Shown in pieces: positions 34,781 to 43,555 of a stretch of 64,000 nucleotides of DNA; within the stretch, counting starts at the first letter, position 1; each line of letters begins with the position of its first letter. The position numbers and the translations under genes are program-made. This DNA comes from Pseudomonas fluorescens HK44. Its GTDB lineage: Bacteria > Pseudomonadota > Gammaproteobacteria > Pseudomonadales > Pseudomonadaceae. The notes below the pieces were generated by a model. The model was not told where the DNA came from. It worked only from the letters and a program-made list of their open reading frames with translations, and did no database searches. Where the stretch lies: the NCBI RefSeq assembly GCF_000217955.3, contig NZ_AFOY02000015.1, positions 1,419,744 to 1,483,743 on the forward strand, in the 5' to 3' direction.

Positions 34781-36343
34781 TTATGCGCTAGGTTCTTTAC
34801 CAACTTCGTATTCACGCAGTTTGTTGGCAATGGTGGTGTGGGACACGCCAAGGCGCTTGCCCAGCAGGCGACTGCTCGGGTACTCGGAATACAGCCGCTC
34901 CAGCACCGCCTTTTCGAAGCGCCCGACAATCTCGTCCAGCCCGCCTTCCAGCGAGAAATCCCCCAGAGGCTGGCGCACGCCGTAATCCGGCAGGCGAATA
35001 TGCTCTGCCTTGACCGTGCCGCCGTCACATAACGAAACCGCCTGAAACAACACGTTTTCCAACTGCCGGACATTGCCCGGCCAGTGGTAATGACTGAGTC
35101 GCTCCATCGCCGCCGGCGCCAGCTTCGGTAGCGGACAACCGATCTGCCGACTGGCCTGATCAAGGAAGTGCTCGACCAGCGGCGTCAGACCGTCGAGGCA
35201 TTCGCGCAGCGGCGGGATGTGCAGTGAAAGCACATTCAAGCGATGGTAAAGATCCTGACGGAATTCACCGCGGGCACACAGCTCAGACAGATCGACCTGA
35301 GTGGCGCAGATCACCCGCACATCCAGGTAAACCTCTTCATCACTGCCCACCCGGCGGAAGCAACCGTCTTGCAAAAACCGCAGCAGTTTCACTTGCAAGC
35401 GCGGACTCATTTCCCCGACGCCGTCGAGAAACAGCGTGCCGCCCGCCGTCAGCTCCAGCAGCCCGAGCTTGCCTTCGGCCCGCGCCCCTTCGAACGCCCC
35501 CGGGCCATAACCGAACAGCTCGGTTTCGGCCATCGATTCCGGCAGCCCGGCGCAATTGAGCGCCATCAACGGCGACTGCCCACGTGGGCTGGCCAGGTGG
35601 CAGGCGCGCGCCAACAGCTCTTTACCGGTGCCGGTCTCGCCTTCGATCAGCAGCGGCGCATCCAGTGGCGCCATACGCCGCGCTTCACGCACCACCGCGG
35701 CCATGACTTTGGAGCTTTGGAAAATGCTGTCGAAACCGCGCAACTCCTGCTTGCGCACGTTATAGATGCGTTCGCCGACCCGGTCCGCCCGGTGCAGCGT
35801 CAGCACCGCACCGGCCATGGCCTCGCTGTCGTCATGCTCCGATTGCAACGGCGCGATATCGGCCAGGAACACATCGCCCTTGACCTTGACCCGCAAGCCA
35901 TTGATCCGCGATTTGTTGGCGCGTACCAGCTCCGGCAGATCGAAGTCCTCGGCATACCGCGACAAGGGAATGCCCGGCACCTCGTCCACCCGCACACCGA
36001 GCAATTGCGCGGCGGCGCGGTTGGCCGCAACGATAGAACCGCCCATGTCGATCGACAGCACCGGAAACTCCAGCGCGCCGAGCAAGGCATTCAGCTCCAT
36101 ATGCCGACGCTCGCTGGGCATCAGCCCAACGCGCTTGACGCCGAACACACCGGTAATCGCCTCGAACTTCGGACGCAGTGCCTGAAACTGAAGGTTGATC
36201 AGGTTCGGGCAATGCAGGTAGATCGCATTGCCATGCTCGCCGCCGACCTCCCCCCGGGCAACGTTGATCCCGTACTCCACCAGCAAGTTGAGAATGTCGC
36301 GCAGGATACCGATGCGGTTCTGGCAGTGGACTTTGATACGCAT
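34781..36343 (-). CDS. phhR: Aromatic amino acid regulator PhhR (TyrR family)
   Basis: PhhR activates phenylalanine and tyrosine catabolism genes. The 520-aa protein has an ACT domain (residues 1-75), a PAS domain (about 80-190), an AAA+ domain with Walker A GETGTGKE (235-242) and Walker B LFLDGVGEMSP, and a C-terminal helix-turn-helix (LGKRLGVSHTTIANKL). The sigma-54-contact loop reads GAFEGA (282-287) instead of GAFTGA, as expected for a TyrR-like branch. The ATG at 36343 (MRIKVHCQNR) matches the family start. It is divergent from phhABC. Confidence 0.93.
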   Translation of the reverse strand: MRIKVHCQNRIGILRDILNLLVEYGINVARGEVGGEHGNAIYLHCPNLINLQFQALRPKFEAITGVFGVKRVGLMPSERRHMELNALLGALEFPVLSIDMGGSIVAANRAAAQLLGVRVDEVPGIPLSRYAEDFDLPELVRANKSRINGLRVKVKGDVFLADIAPLQSEHDDSEAMAGAVLTLHRADRVGERIYNVRKQELRGFDSIFQSSKVMAAVVREARRMAPLDAPLLIEGETGTGKELLARACHLASPRGQSPLMALNCAGLPESMAETELFGYGPGAFEGARAEGKLGLLELTAGGTLFLDGVGEMSPRLQVKLLRFLQDGCFRRVGSDEEVYLDVRVICATQVDLSELCARGEFRQDLYHRLNVLSLHIPPLRECLDGLTPLVEHFLDQASRQIGCPLPKLAPAAMERLSHYHWPGNVRQLENVLFQAVSLCDGGTVKAEHIRLPDYGVRQPLGDFSLEGGLDEIVGRFEKAVLERLYSEYPSSRLLGKRLGVSHTTIANKLREYEVGKEPSA

Positions 36344-36483
36344 ATAAAGGCCCGAACGGTGGTAAATGAGGCGCATGGCAAGAATTTTTCTGCCAAGGCG
36401 CGAAGTTTGTCGTCAAGATTATGTGACAGCTCAAGGCCTTTTCAAACCCGAAAATCTCAGTACCTACGCCACAGCCGCCCATC

Positions 36484-36501
36484 CGTAACGAATACTTTAC
36501 G
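36484..36501. promoter_or_regulatory. Putative PhhR/TyrR box
   Basis: CGTAACGAATACTTTACG resembles the TyrR-family box TGTAAA-N6-TTTACA (four of six bases in the left half and five of six in the right). It lies 125 bp upstream of phhA and 141 bp upstream of phhR, between the two divergent genes. Confidence 0.55.
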
Positions 36502-36625
36502 AAAAACAGGGAATTCTCCTACCCGCAACGCTCAAACCCTGCTGCAAGGTCGCACACTTAGGCGTATCTCTAAGTCCATAGGCAACACGACATAACAAGA
36601 ATGTATCCCTTTGCAGGAGAGCAGC

Positions 36626-37417
36626 ATGAAGCAGACGCAATACGTGGCTCGCGAGCCCGATGCGCAAGGTTTTATCCACTACACCGCTGAAGAACATGCA
36701 GTGTGGAATACGCTGATCACTCGCCAGCTGAAAGTGCTCGAGGGTCGTGCATGCCAGGAATACATGGACGGCATCGAAAAACTCGGCTTGCCCCATGACC
36801 GCATTCCGCAACTCGACGAAATCAACAAAGTCCTCGGCGAGACCACCGGTTGGCAAGTCGCCCGGGTACCGGCGCTGATTCCGTTCCAGACCTTCTTTGA
36901 ATTGCTGGCCAACAAGCAGTTTCCGGTCGCGACCTTTATTCGTACTCGCGAAGAACTGGATTACCTGCAAGAGCCGGACATTTTCCACGAGATCTTTGGC
37001 CACTGTCCGCTGCTGACCAACCCGTGGTTCGCCGAGTTCACCCACACTTACGGCAAACTCGGCCTACAGGCTTCCAAGGAAGAACGCGTCTATCTGGCGC
37101 GCCTGTACTGGATGACCATCGAGTTTGGCCTGGTCGACACCCCGGACGGCAAACGCATCTACGGCGGCGGCATCCTCTCCTCGCCGAAAGAAACCGTGTA
37201 CAGCCTGTCCGGCGAACCGGAGCATCAAGCCTTTGATCCGCTGGAAGCGATGCGCACGCCGTATCGCATCGACATCCTGCAACCCCTGTACTTTGTCCTG
37301 CCAAACCTCAAGCGCCTGTTCGATCTGGCCCACGAGGACATCATGGGCATGGTCCACCAAGGCATGCAGCTGGGTCTGCACGCACCGAAGTTTGCGCCTA
37401 AACCCAAGGCAGCCTGA
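36626..37417 (+). CDS. phhA: Phenylalanine-4-hydroxylase PhhA
   Basis: PhhA converts phenylalanine to tyrosine using tetrahydropterin and iron. The 263-aa protein has the iron ligands His121 and His126 in FHEIFGHCPLL and Glu166 in YWMTIEFGL. I chose the ATG at 36626 because GGAG lies 6 bases upstream; a TTG at 36611 is in frame but is part of that region. It is followed by phhB and phhC and faces phhR. Confidence 0.96.
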   Translation: MKQTQYVAREPDAQGFIHYTAEEHAVWNTLITRQLKVLEGRACQEYMDGIEKLGLPHDRIPQLDEINKVLGETTGWQVARVPALIPFQTFFELLANKQFPVATFIRTREELDYLQEPDIFHEIFGHCPLLTNPWFAEFTHTYGKLGLQASKEERVYLARLYWMTIEFGLVDTPDGKRIYGGGILSSPKETVYSLSGEPEHQAFDPLEAMRTPYRIDILQPLYFVLPNLKRLFDLAHEDIMGMVHQGMQLGLHAPKFAPKPKAA

Positions 37418-37485
37418 AAGCGCCGCAGTCGCGGCGCCCCTCAAAAAATAGTAACGTCTAACAAGAATTGATTTGGGAACCCACC

Positions 37486-37842
37486 ATGAACGCTCTGAAC
37501 CAAGCCCATTGCGAAGCCTGCCGTGCCGATGCCCCACAAGTCAGCGACGAAGAACTGCCGGTACTGATCAAGCAGATCCCTGACTGGAACATCGAAGTTC
37601 GCGACGGCGTGATGCAGCTGGAAAAAGTCTTCCTGTTCAAGAATTTCAAATTCGCCCTGGCCTTTACCAACGCCGTGGGTGAAATCTCCGAGGCCGAAGG
37701 TCACCACCCAGGCCTGCTCACCGAGTGGGGCAAAGTCACCGTGACCTGGTGGAGCCACTCGATCAAAGGCCTGCACCGCAACGACTTCATCATGGCCGCG
37801 CGCACTGACGAAGTGGCGAAAGACGCCGAGGGCCGAAAATAA
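37486..37842 (+). CDS. phhB: Pterin-4-alpha-carbinolamine dehydratase PhhB
   Basis: PhhB recycles the pterin cofactor used by PhhA. The 118-aa protein has the family motif EAEGHHPGLLTEWGKVTVTWWSHS with the paired histidines, preceded by FKFALAFTNAVGEI. The stop overlaps the phhC ATG by one base (TAATG), so the two are translationally coupled. Confidence 0.96.
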   Translation: MNALNQAHCEACRADAPQVSDEELPVLIKQIPDWNIEVRDGVMQLEKVFLFKNFKFALAFTNAVGEISEAEGHHPGLLTEWGKVTVTWWSHSIKGLHRNDFIMAARTDEVAKDAEGRK

Positions 37843-39035
37843 TGCATTTCGACGCCATCGGCCGAGTACCCGGCGACCCGATTCTCGGCCTGATGGAGGC
37901 CTATGCGCAGGACAGCAATCCGTGCAAGTTCGACCTTGGCGTGGGCGTCTACAAGGATGCCCAGGGCCTGACCCCGATTCCGCAGTCGGTGAAACTCGCC
38001 GAACTGCGCCTGGTCGATCGTCAGACCACCAAGACCTACATCGGCGGTCACGGTGACGCGGCATTTGGCAAAGTGATCAATGAGCTGGTGCTCGGCGCCG
38101 ATTCTGCGCTGATCGCCGAGCAGCGAGCCGGCGCAACCCAAACCCCGGGCGGCACCGGCGCCTTGCGCTTGAGCGCCGACTTCATCGCGCAATGCCTGCC
38201 GGGCCGTGGTATCTGGCTGAGCAACCCGACGTGGCCGATTCACGAAACCATCTACGCCACCGCCGGCCTCAAGGTCAGCCACTACCCGTACGTGGGCAGC
38301 GACAATCGCCTCGACGTCGAAGCCATGCTGGCGACCCTGAACCTGATTCCCAAGGGCGATGTGGTACTGCTGCACGCCTGCTGCCACAACCCGACCGGTT
38401 TCGACCTGTCTCACGATGACTGGCGTCGCGTGCTGGAGGTGGTTCGCAGCCGCGAACTGCTGCCGCTGATCGACTTCGCTTATCAGGGTTTTGGCGATGG
38501 CCTGGAACAAGACGCCTGGGCCGTGCGGTTGTTTGCCGCTGAACTGCCTGAGCTGCTGATCACCAGTTCCTGCTCGAAAAACTTCGGCCTGTACCGCGAC
38601 CGCACCGGCGCGTTGATCGTCTGCGCGAAGGATGCCGAAAAGCTGGTGGATATCCGCAGCCAATTGGCCAACATCGCCCGCAACCTGTGGTCGACACCAC
38701 CGGATCACGGCGCGGCCGTGGTGGCTACCATCCTCGGCGACCCGGAGCTGAAGCAGTTGTGGGCCGATGAAGTGGAAGCCATGCGTTTGCGCATCGCGCA
38801 GTTGCGCTCGGGCCTGGTGGACGCATTGGAGCCGCACGGCTTGGGTGAACGCTTCGCGCATATCGGCGTGCAACGCGGGATGTTTTCCTACACCGGTTTA
38901 ACGCCGGCCCAGGTGAAAAACCTGCGCGACCACCACAGCGTGTACATGGTCAGCTCCGGTCGCGCCAACGTCGCCGGGATCGATGCCACACGCCTGGATT
39001 TGCTGGCGCAAGCTATCGCTGACGTCTGCAAGTAA
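37842..39035 (+). CDS. phhC: Aromatic amino acid aminotransferase PhhC
   Basis: This PLP-dependent class I aminotransferase starts tyrosine breakdown. The 397-aa protein has the PLP lysine at Lys246 (TSSCSKNFGLYRDR), LGVGVYKDAQG near the N-terminus, HACCHNPTGFD and IDFAYQGFGDG. The ArAT/AspC family shares all of these, so the aromatic preference comes from the phhABC operon context. Confidence 0.93.
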   Translation: MHFDAIGRVPGDPILGLMEAYAQDSNPCKFDLGVGVYKDAQGLTPIPQSVKLAELRLVDRQTTKTYIGGHGDAAFGKVINELVLGADSALIAEQRAGATQTPGGTGALRLSADFIAQCLPGRGIWLSNPTWPIHETIYATAGLKVSHYPYVGSDNRLDVEAMLATLNLIPKGDVVLLHACCHNPTGFDLSHDDWRRVLEVVRSRELLPLIDFAYQGFGDGLEQDAWAVRLFAAELPELLITSSCSKNFGLYRDRTGALIVCAKDAEKLVDIRSQLANIARNLWSTPPDHGAAVVATILGDPELKQLWADEVEAMRLRIAQLRSGLVDALEPHGLGERFAHIGVQRGMFSYTGLTPAQVKNLRDHHSVYMVSSGRANVAGIDATRLDLLAQAIADVCK

Positions 39036-39053
39036 ATTCCTGGCAGGCCCCTT

Positions 39054-39185
39054 GTGGCGAGGGAGCTTGCTCCCGCTCGAGCACGCAGTGGTCGCAAAGC
39101 CTGCATTCGAGTTTTAACTGAACGAACTCATTGCCTGACTTTTGGGGCTGCTCCGCAGCCCAGCGGGAGCAAGCTCCCTCGCCAC
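39054..39185. repeat. Inverted REP pair
   Basis: This is the same REP doublet as at 34629-34759 and 57618-57747: gtggcgagggagcttgctcc ... ggagcaagctccctcgccac. It lies 18 bp after phhC and takes up nearly half of the 307-bp gap before the next small ORF. The rest of that gap (39186-39342) shows only a ribosome-binding site and possible promoter bases. Confidence 0.9.
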
Positions 39186-39342
39186 AATTGCTTCAAAGCA
39201 CGAGTACCGCATGCGGCCATCCGTCGCAACAAAGGGAGATAAAAGTCTCTCTGTCATCTCCCCTGCTGTATCCTGCCCAGGCTTTTTAAAAGCGCGGATC
39301 TACACAGCGATTTAAAAACAGACCTTGCGAGGAGCAACCAAC

Positions 39343-39474
39343 ATGCACGAGATTCCTAATCTCCCCTTCCCAAGCCTGCACGAAACTGCGCAGACAACCC
39401 CGCAACAAGCCGGTGCCCATCAGCCCGAGCCGAAAGAAGCCACTGGCAGCCGCAAGGCCGACAGCGAAGACTGA
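39343..39474 (+). CDS. Small hypothetical protein, 43 aa
   Basis: This short ORF (ATG at 39343, TGA at 39472-39474) is preceded by GCGAGGAGCAACCAAC, a good ribosome-binding site. The protein starts MHEIPNLPFPSLHETAQ and is hydrophilic with many Pro, Gln, Glu and Lys, ending RKADSED. I do not recognise the function. The strong start site and the unbroken frame next to a second small ORF argue that it is translated. Confidence 0.55.
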   Translation: MHEIPNLPFPSLHETAQTTPQQAGAHQPEPKEATGSRKADSED

Positions 39475-39548
39475 AAAAGCACTACCCAGACCGTGTGGAA
39501 AGCGCTAATTCATGCGCTTTCCACACAGCCTGAACCAAGGACCCGTAC

Positions 39549-39731
39549 ATGAGCGACACCTTCACCGAAAGCCAGGCCAGCGTACTGATCGGCACTGCCG
39601 AAAAGATGATCGATGTCTGGAACCGCCTGACACCCGAGAAACAAGCCCTGCTCCTGACCCGCTTCGGCAGCCAGGAAAACGCCCTCGCCGCACTGGTGAC
39701 CACGCAACTGGTCGCACCCGCCAAATCCTGA
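39549..39731 (+). CDS. Hypothetical protein, 60 aa
   Basis: AAGGA lies 9 bases before the ATG. The protein is mostly helical (ASVLIGTAEKMIDVWNRLTP, then KQALLLTRFGSQENALAALV). I recall similar short proteins in many Pseudomonas genomes but no established function. It follows the 43-aa ORF by 74 bp on the same strand. Confidence 0.7.
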   Translation: MSDTFTESQASVLIGTAEKMIDVWNRLTPEKQALLLTRFGSQENALAALVTTQLVAPAKS

Positions 39732-39845
39732 TACCGGCCAGGCAACACAACGGCCGACACCTGGCGCCAATTTCTCCCCTCCGCGCATCCAACCATCGGT
39801 ATCATAAGCAGCCTATCTATCCTGCTGTCCCGTGGACCCATTCCC

Positions 39846-41045
39846 ATGCCAGATCCTCAGCGCCCCATGGCGGTCACGCTGCAAGTCGTTTCCATCGTCC
39901 TGTTTACCTTCATCGGCTATCTGAATATCGGCATCCCCTTGGCCGTTTTGCCGGGTTATGTACACAGCGACCTGGGTTTTGGCGCGGTGATTGCGGGCTT
40001 GGTGATCAGTGTGCAATACCTCGCCACCCTGCTCAGCCGCCCGTACGCAGGAAGGATCATCGACAACCAGGGCAGCAAACGCGCGGTAATGATCGGCCTG
40101 GCTGGGTGCGGCTTGAGCGGCGTGTTCATGCTGCTGTCGGCCTGGACGCAGAGTTTGCCGACCTTGAGCCTGATCAGCTTGCTGATCGGCAGACTGGTAC
40201 TGGGCAGCGCCGAAAGCCTGGTCGGTTCAGGATCGATTGGTTGGGGCATCGGCCGGGTCGGCGCAGCGAATACCGCCAAGGTCATCTCCTGGAACGGCAT
40301 CGCCAGTTACGGCGCACTGGCTGTCGGCGCGCCGCTCGGCGTGCTGCTGGTGCATCACTTGGGGCTTTGGAGCATGGGCGTGAGCATTCTGTTGCTGGCA
40401 GCGCTGGGGCTGCTGTTGGCCTGGCCGAAAACCGCGGCGCCGATCGTTGCCGGTGAACGCCTGCCGTTCATGCATGTCCTGGGTCGGGTGCTACCCCACG
40501 GCTGTGGGCTGGCGCTGGGCTCGATCGGCTTCGGCACCATCGCCACTTTCATCACCCTGTATTACGCCACCCGACACTGGGACAACGCCGTCCTCTGCCT
40601 GAGCCTGTTCGGCGCCTGTTTCATTGGCGCGCGTCTGCTGTTCGGCAACCTGATCAATCGCCTCGGTGGCTTTCGCGTGGCGATTGCCTGCCTGTCGGTC
40701 GAAACCCTCGGCCTGCTGTTGTTGTGGATGGCCCCGGACGCACACTGGGCACTGGCGGGCGCGGCGTTGAGCGGGTTCGGCTTCTCGCTGGTGTTCCCGG
40801 CGCTGGGTGTGGAAGCGGTGAATCTGGTGCCCGCCTCCAGCCGTGGTGCAGCAGTCGGGGCTTACTCGTTGTTCATCGACTTGTCACTGGGGATCACCGG
40901 GCCGCTGGCGGGCGCCATCGCGGCCGGATTCGGCTTTGCCTCGATCTTCCTGTTCGCCGCCCTCGCCGCCTTGAGCGGCTTGATGCTCAGCTTCTATCTG
41001 TACCGACAGTCACCAAAGTATCGTGAGGAACGCGAAGCGCGCTAG
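39846..41045 (+). CDS. MFS transporter, YhhS/YfcJ type
   Basis: This 399-aa protein has 12 predicted membrane segments. The MFS signature between helices 2 and 3 is SRPYAGRIIDNQGSKRAVM, and the second half has a related ARLLFGNLINRLGG. Sequence style resembles the UPF0226 group (YhhS/YfcJ), whose substrates are poorly known. The stop codon shares CTAG with that of the convergent arfB gene. Confidence 0.85.
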   Translation: MPDPQRPMAVTLQVVSIVLFTFIGYLNIGIPLAVLPGYVHSDLGFGAVIAGLVISVQYLATLLSRPYAGRIIDNQGSKRAVMIGLAGCGLSGVFMLLSAWTQSLPTLSLISLLIGRLVLGSAESLVGSGSIGWGIGRVGAANTAKVISWNGIASYGALAVGAPLGVLLVHHLGLWSMGVSILLLAALGLLLAWPKTAAPIVAGERLPFMHVLGRVLPHGCGLALGSIGFGTIATFITLYYATRHWDNAVLCLSLFGACFIGARLLFGNLINRLGGFRVAIACLSVETLGLLLLWMAPDAHWALAGAALSGFGFSLVFPALGVEAVNLVPASSRGAAVGAYSLFIDLSLGITGPLAGAIAAGFGFASIFLFAALAALSGLMLSFYLYRQSPKYREEREAR

Positions 41046-41455
41046 AAGTCGACTTTACCACGCCCGGCCTTGATCGAGCCGCGCTTGGTTTTTGACTCCA
41101 GCCGACGCTTCTTCGAGCCCAGGGTCGGCTTGGTCGGACGACGCTTTTTTTCAACCTTGGTGGCGCTGAGGATCAACTCGGTCAGACGCGCCAACGCATC
41201 GGCGCGGTTGGCTTCCTGAGTGCGGTATTGCTGGGCCTTGATGATGATCACGCCGTCGCTGGTGATCCGACTGTCACGCAGCGCCAGCAAGCGTTCCTTG
41301 TAGAACTCTGGCAAGGATGACGCTGGAATATCAAAGCGCAGGTGCACCGCGCTGGAGACCTTGTTGACGTTCTGCCCACCCGCGCCTTGCGCGCGAATGG
41401 CGGTCAATTCGATCTCGGCATCCGGCAGATGCACGTTGTTGGAAATCACCAGCAT
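41042..41455 (-). CDS. arfB: Peptidyl-tRNA hydrolase/ribosome rescue factor ArfB (YaeJ)
   Basis: ArfB releases peptides from ribosomes stalled without a stop codon. The 137-aa protein has the catalytic GGQ at residues 26-28 (IRAQGAGGQNVNKV) and a long basic C-terminal tail (KKRRPTKPTLGSKKRRLESK) that fits the empty mRNA channel. The ATG at 41455 is the family start; the frame is open to 41590 but only through a REP sequence. It is convergent with the MFS gene, with a 4-bp overlap. Confidence 0.95.
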   Translation of the reverse strand: MLVISNNVHLPDAEIELTAIRAQGAGGQNVNKVSSAVHLRFDIPASSLPEFYKERLLALRDSRITSDGVIIIKAQQYRTQEANRADALARLTELILSATKVEKKRRPTKPTLGSKKRRLESKTKRGSIKAGRGKVDF

Positions 41456-41523
41456 GGAAAAGCGTGTCCGCATTAGGGGTGCATCAGGATACCCGAATAG
41501 CCTGAAGGAGATTACAGGCCATT

Positions 41524-41626
41524 GTGGCAGCGAGCCGGCTCCGGGCGGCGATCCGACGATAGCGGTTTGCCAGTCACATTGATGTTGCATGTGCCGTCGT
41601 CATGGCGAGCAGGCTCGCTCCCACAG
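41524..41626. repeat. Inverted REP pair
   Basis: gtggcagcgagccggctcc opens the element and gcgagcaggctcgctcccac closes it, the same arrangement as at 5951-6055. It lies between arfB and the permease terminator. Confidence 0.85.
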
Positions 41627-41650
41627 GTTTTTGTATGAACCCTGAAAACA

Positions 41651-41677
41651 ACAAACCCGGCACATGGCCGGGTTTGT
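41651..41677 (-). terminator. Rho-independent terminator after the AroP-type permease
   Basis: ACAAACCCGGC and GCCGGGTTTGT form an 11-bp perfect stem with a 5-base loop. On the minus strand it is followed by TGTTTTC. It lies 18 bp beyond the permease stop. Confidence 0.85.
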
Positions 41678-41694
41678 CGTTTCTGTTTTCTGCG

Positions 41695-43116
41695 TTACTT
41701 CACTGCAGAAGCCGCAGCATTCAACGCGTGCTGAGCACTGCGCTTGTTCTTGATGTTGTAGCAGACCCACATGAACACGACCCACACCGGAATCGCGTAC
41801 ACCGAGACCTGGATACCCGGGATCATCAGCATGATGCACAGGATGAAGACCACGAACGCCAGGCAGATATAGTTGCCGTACGGGTACCACAGCGCCTTGA
41901 ACAGCGGGGTTTGCCGGGTACGGTTCATGTGCTGACGAAACTTGAAGTGCGAGAAGCTGATCATCGCCCAGTTGATCACCAGCGTTGCAACCACCAGCGA
42001 CATCAGCAGTTCCAGCGCATGCTGCGGCATCAGGTAGTTCATCACCACGGCGACGAAGGTTACCGCGGCCGAGGCCAGGATCGAACGCACCGGCACGCCG
42101 CGCTTGTCGATCTTCGCCAGACCTTTCGGGGCGTCGCCCTGTTCAGCCATGCCCAGCAACATGCGGCTGTTGCAGTAGGTGCCGCTGTTGTACACCGACA
42201 ATGCCGCCGTCAGCACCACGAAGTTGAGGATGTGCGCCGCGGTGTTGCTGCCCAGCATCGAGAACACCTGAACGAACGGGCTGCCGCTATAGGCATCGCC
42301 GGACGCGTTCAGGCTTGCCAGCAAGCTGTCCCACGGAGTCAGCGACAGCAGAACCACCAGTGCGCCGATGTAGAAAATCAGGATCCGGTAGATCACCTGA
42401 TTGATGGCTTTCGGAATCACGGTTTTCGGCTTGTCGGCTTCTGCTGCGGTGAAACCGAGCATTTCCAGGCCGCCGAAGGAGAACATGATGATCGCCATGG
42501 CCATCACCAGACCACTGACGCCGTTCGGGAAGAACCCTCCGTGTTCCCACAGGTTGGTCACCGAGGCTTGCGGGCCGCCATGGCCGCTGACCAGCAGGTA
42601 GCTGCCCAGGGCAATCATGCCGACAATCGCCACGACCTTGATGATCGCGAACCAGAACTCTGCTTCGCCAAAGACTTTGACGTTAGCCAGGTTGATCGCG
42701 TTGATCATCACGAAGAACACCGCTGCCGAGGCCCAGGTCGGAACATCCGGCCACCAGTAGTGCACGTATTTGCCGACCGCCGTCAGCTCCGACATGCCCA
42801 CCAGGATGTACAGAATCCAGCAGTTCCAGCCCGACAGGAAGCCGGCGAAACCACCCCAGTACTTGTGCGCAAAGTGGCTGAACGAGCCGGCCACCGGCTC
42901 TTCAACAATCATTTCGCCCAGTTGGCGCATGATCATGAAAGCGATGAAGCCACAGATTGCGTAACCGAGGATCATCGACGGGCCGGCCGATTTCAGCACA
43001 CCGGCAGAGCCCAGGAACAATCCGGTACCGATCGCGCCGCCGAGGGCGATCAGTTGAATATGGCGATTTTTCAGGCCGCGTTGAAGCGTACCTGAATGCG
43101 AGTTTTGTCCACTCAT
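41695..43116 (-). CDS. aroP: Aromatic amino acid permease AroP (APC/AAT family)
   Basis: This 473-aa inner-membrane protein has 12 predicted helices. Typical AAT-family motifs are IQLIALGGAIGTGLFLGSA in helix 1, EMIVEEPVAGSFSHFAHKY and FSFGGLEMLGFTAAEAD. The closest match from memory is AroP, importing Phe, Tyr and Trp; related members import other amino acids, so the substrate is moderately certain. The ATG at 43116 gives MSGQNSHSG. A 20-codon ORF with two Trp codons ends 60 bp upstream. Confidence 0.85.
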   Translation of the reverse strand: MSGQNSHSGTLQRGLKNRHIQLIALGGAIGTGLFLGSAGVLKSAGPSMILGYAICGFIAFMIMRQLGEMIVEEPVAGSFSHFAHKYWGGFAGFLSGWNCWILYILVGMSELTAVGKYVHYWWPDVPTWASAAVFFVMINAINLANVKVFGEAEFWFAIIKVVAIVGMIALGSYLLVSGHGGPQASVTNLWEHGGFFPNGVSGLVMAMAIIMFSFGGLEMLGFTAAEADKPKTVIPKAINQVIYRILIFYIGALVVLLSLTPWDSLLASLNASGDAYSGSPFVQVFSMLGSNTAAHILNFVVLTAALSVYNSGTYCNSRMLLGMAEQGDAPKGLAKIDKRGVPVRSILASAAVTFVAVVMNYLMPQHALELLMSLVVATLVINWAMISFSHFKFRQHMNRTRQTPLFKALWYPYGNYICLAFVVFILCIMLMIPGIQVSVYAIPVWVVFMWVCYNIKNKRSAQHALNAAASAVK

Positions 43117-43176
43117 TAAAAGGGTCTCACGCAAGGTTTGATAATGTTCGTTAAGACGTTGCCGCTCTGATCAGGA

Positions 43177-43239
43177 TCAAGCAGCGCGGATCAAACCCCA
43201 GCGCAGGCACCAGGAGTTCAGCATTTTTTTACCGGTCAT
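43177..43239 (-). CDS. Putative leader peptide upstream of aroP
   Basis: The ORF MTGKKMLNSWCLRWGLIRAA starts at ATG 43239 with AGG 6 bases upstream and ends 60 bp before the permease start. It has two Trp codons within five positions and no Phe or Tyr. Just after it the RNA can fold as CCGCGCT ... AGAGCGG enclosing TGATC/GATCA, but there is no T run. A role in Trp-dependent control of the permease is inference; the ORF could also be chance. Confidence 0.45.
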   Translation of the reverse strand: MTGKKMLNSWCLRWGLIRAA

Positions 43240-43408
43240 GCGTCACCTGTTTGTTTTTATCTGTGACGAAATCGAACCCGACACGCTTGTGGCGCGGCGG
43301 AGTTAACAAGGCGGATAGCCTTGAGTTTTGTGCAGTTACGCAGGGAGGTCACAGTTAAAACGCGGCGCATTGTACACCTGTAACCCCCTGCTGCCAGACA
43401 CCGCCGAA

Positions 43409-43555
43409 TCAGCGCGTCGTTTGCCGGGATTGCCTGTGTCCGCCTCGAGTGGCTCGGGCGGCTGCAAAAAAAGGCTCAGACCTTTGCGGGTCGTTGACGG
43501 GTGCGATGGAAAAATCGCCCCCCGAAGAGAGATAAAAATGACTCACGGCGTTCAT
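43409..43555 (-). CDS. Possible small protein, 48 aa, with a strong ribosome-binding site
   Basis: AAGAAGGAGGCGCA stands directly before the ATG at 43555, an almost perfect Shine-Dalgarno site. The protein begins MNAVSHFYLSSGGDFSIAPV and ends in an Arg/Thr/Gln-rich tail. I do not recognise it. It is about 170 bp upstream of the 20-codon leader and on the same strand, so it may belong to a long 5' region of the permease transcript. Confidence 0.4.
   Translation of the reverse strand: MNAVSHFYLSSGGDFSIAPVNDPQRSEPFFAAARATRGGHRQSRQTTR

Noticed and set aside
36502..36620. Sigma-54 promoter for phhA
   Set aside because: Candidate GG/GC pairs lack the needed spacing.
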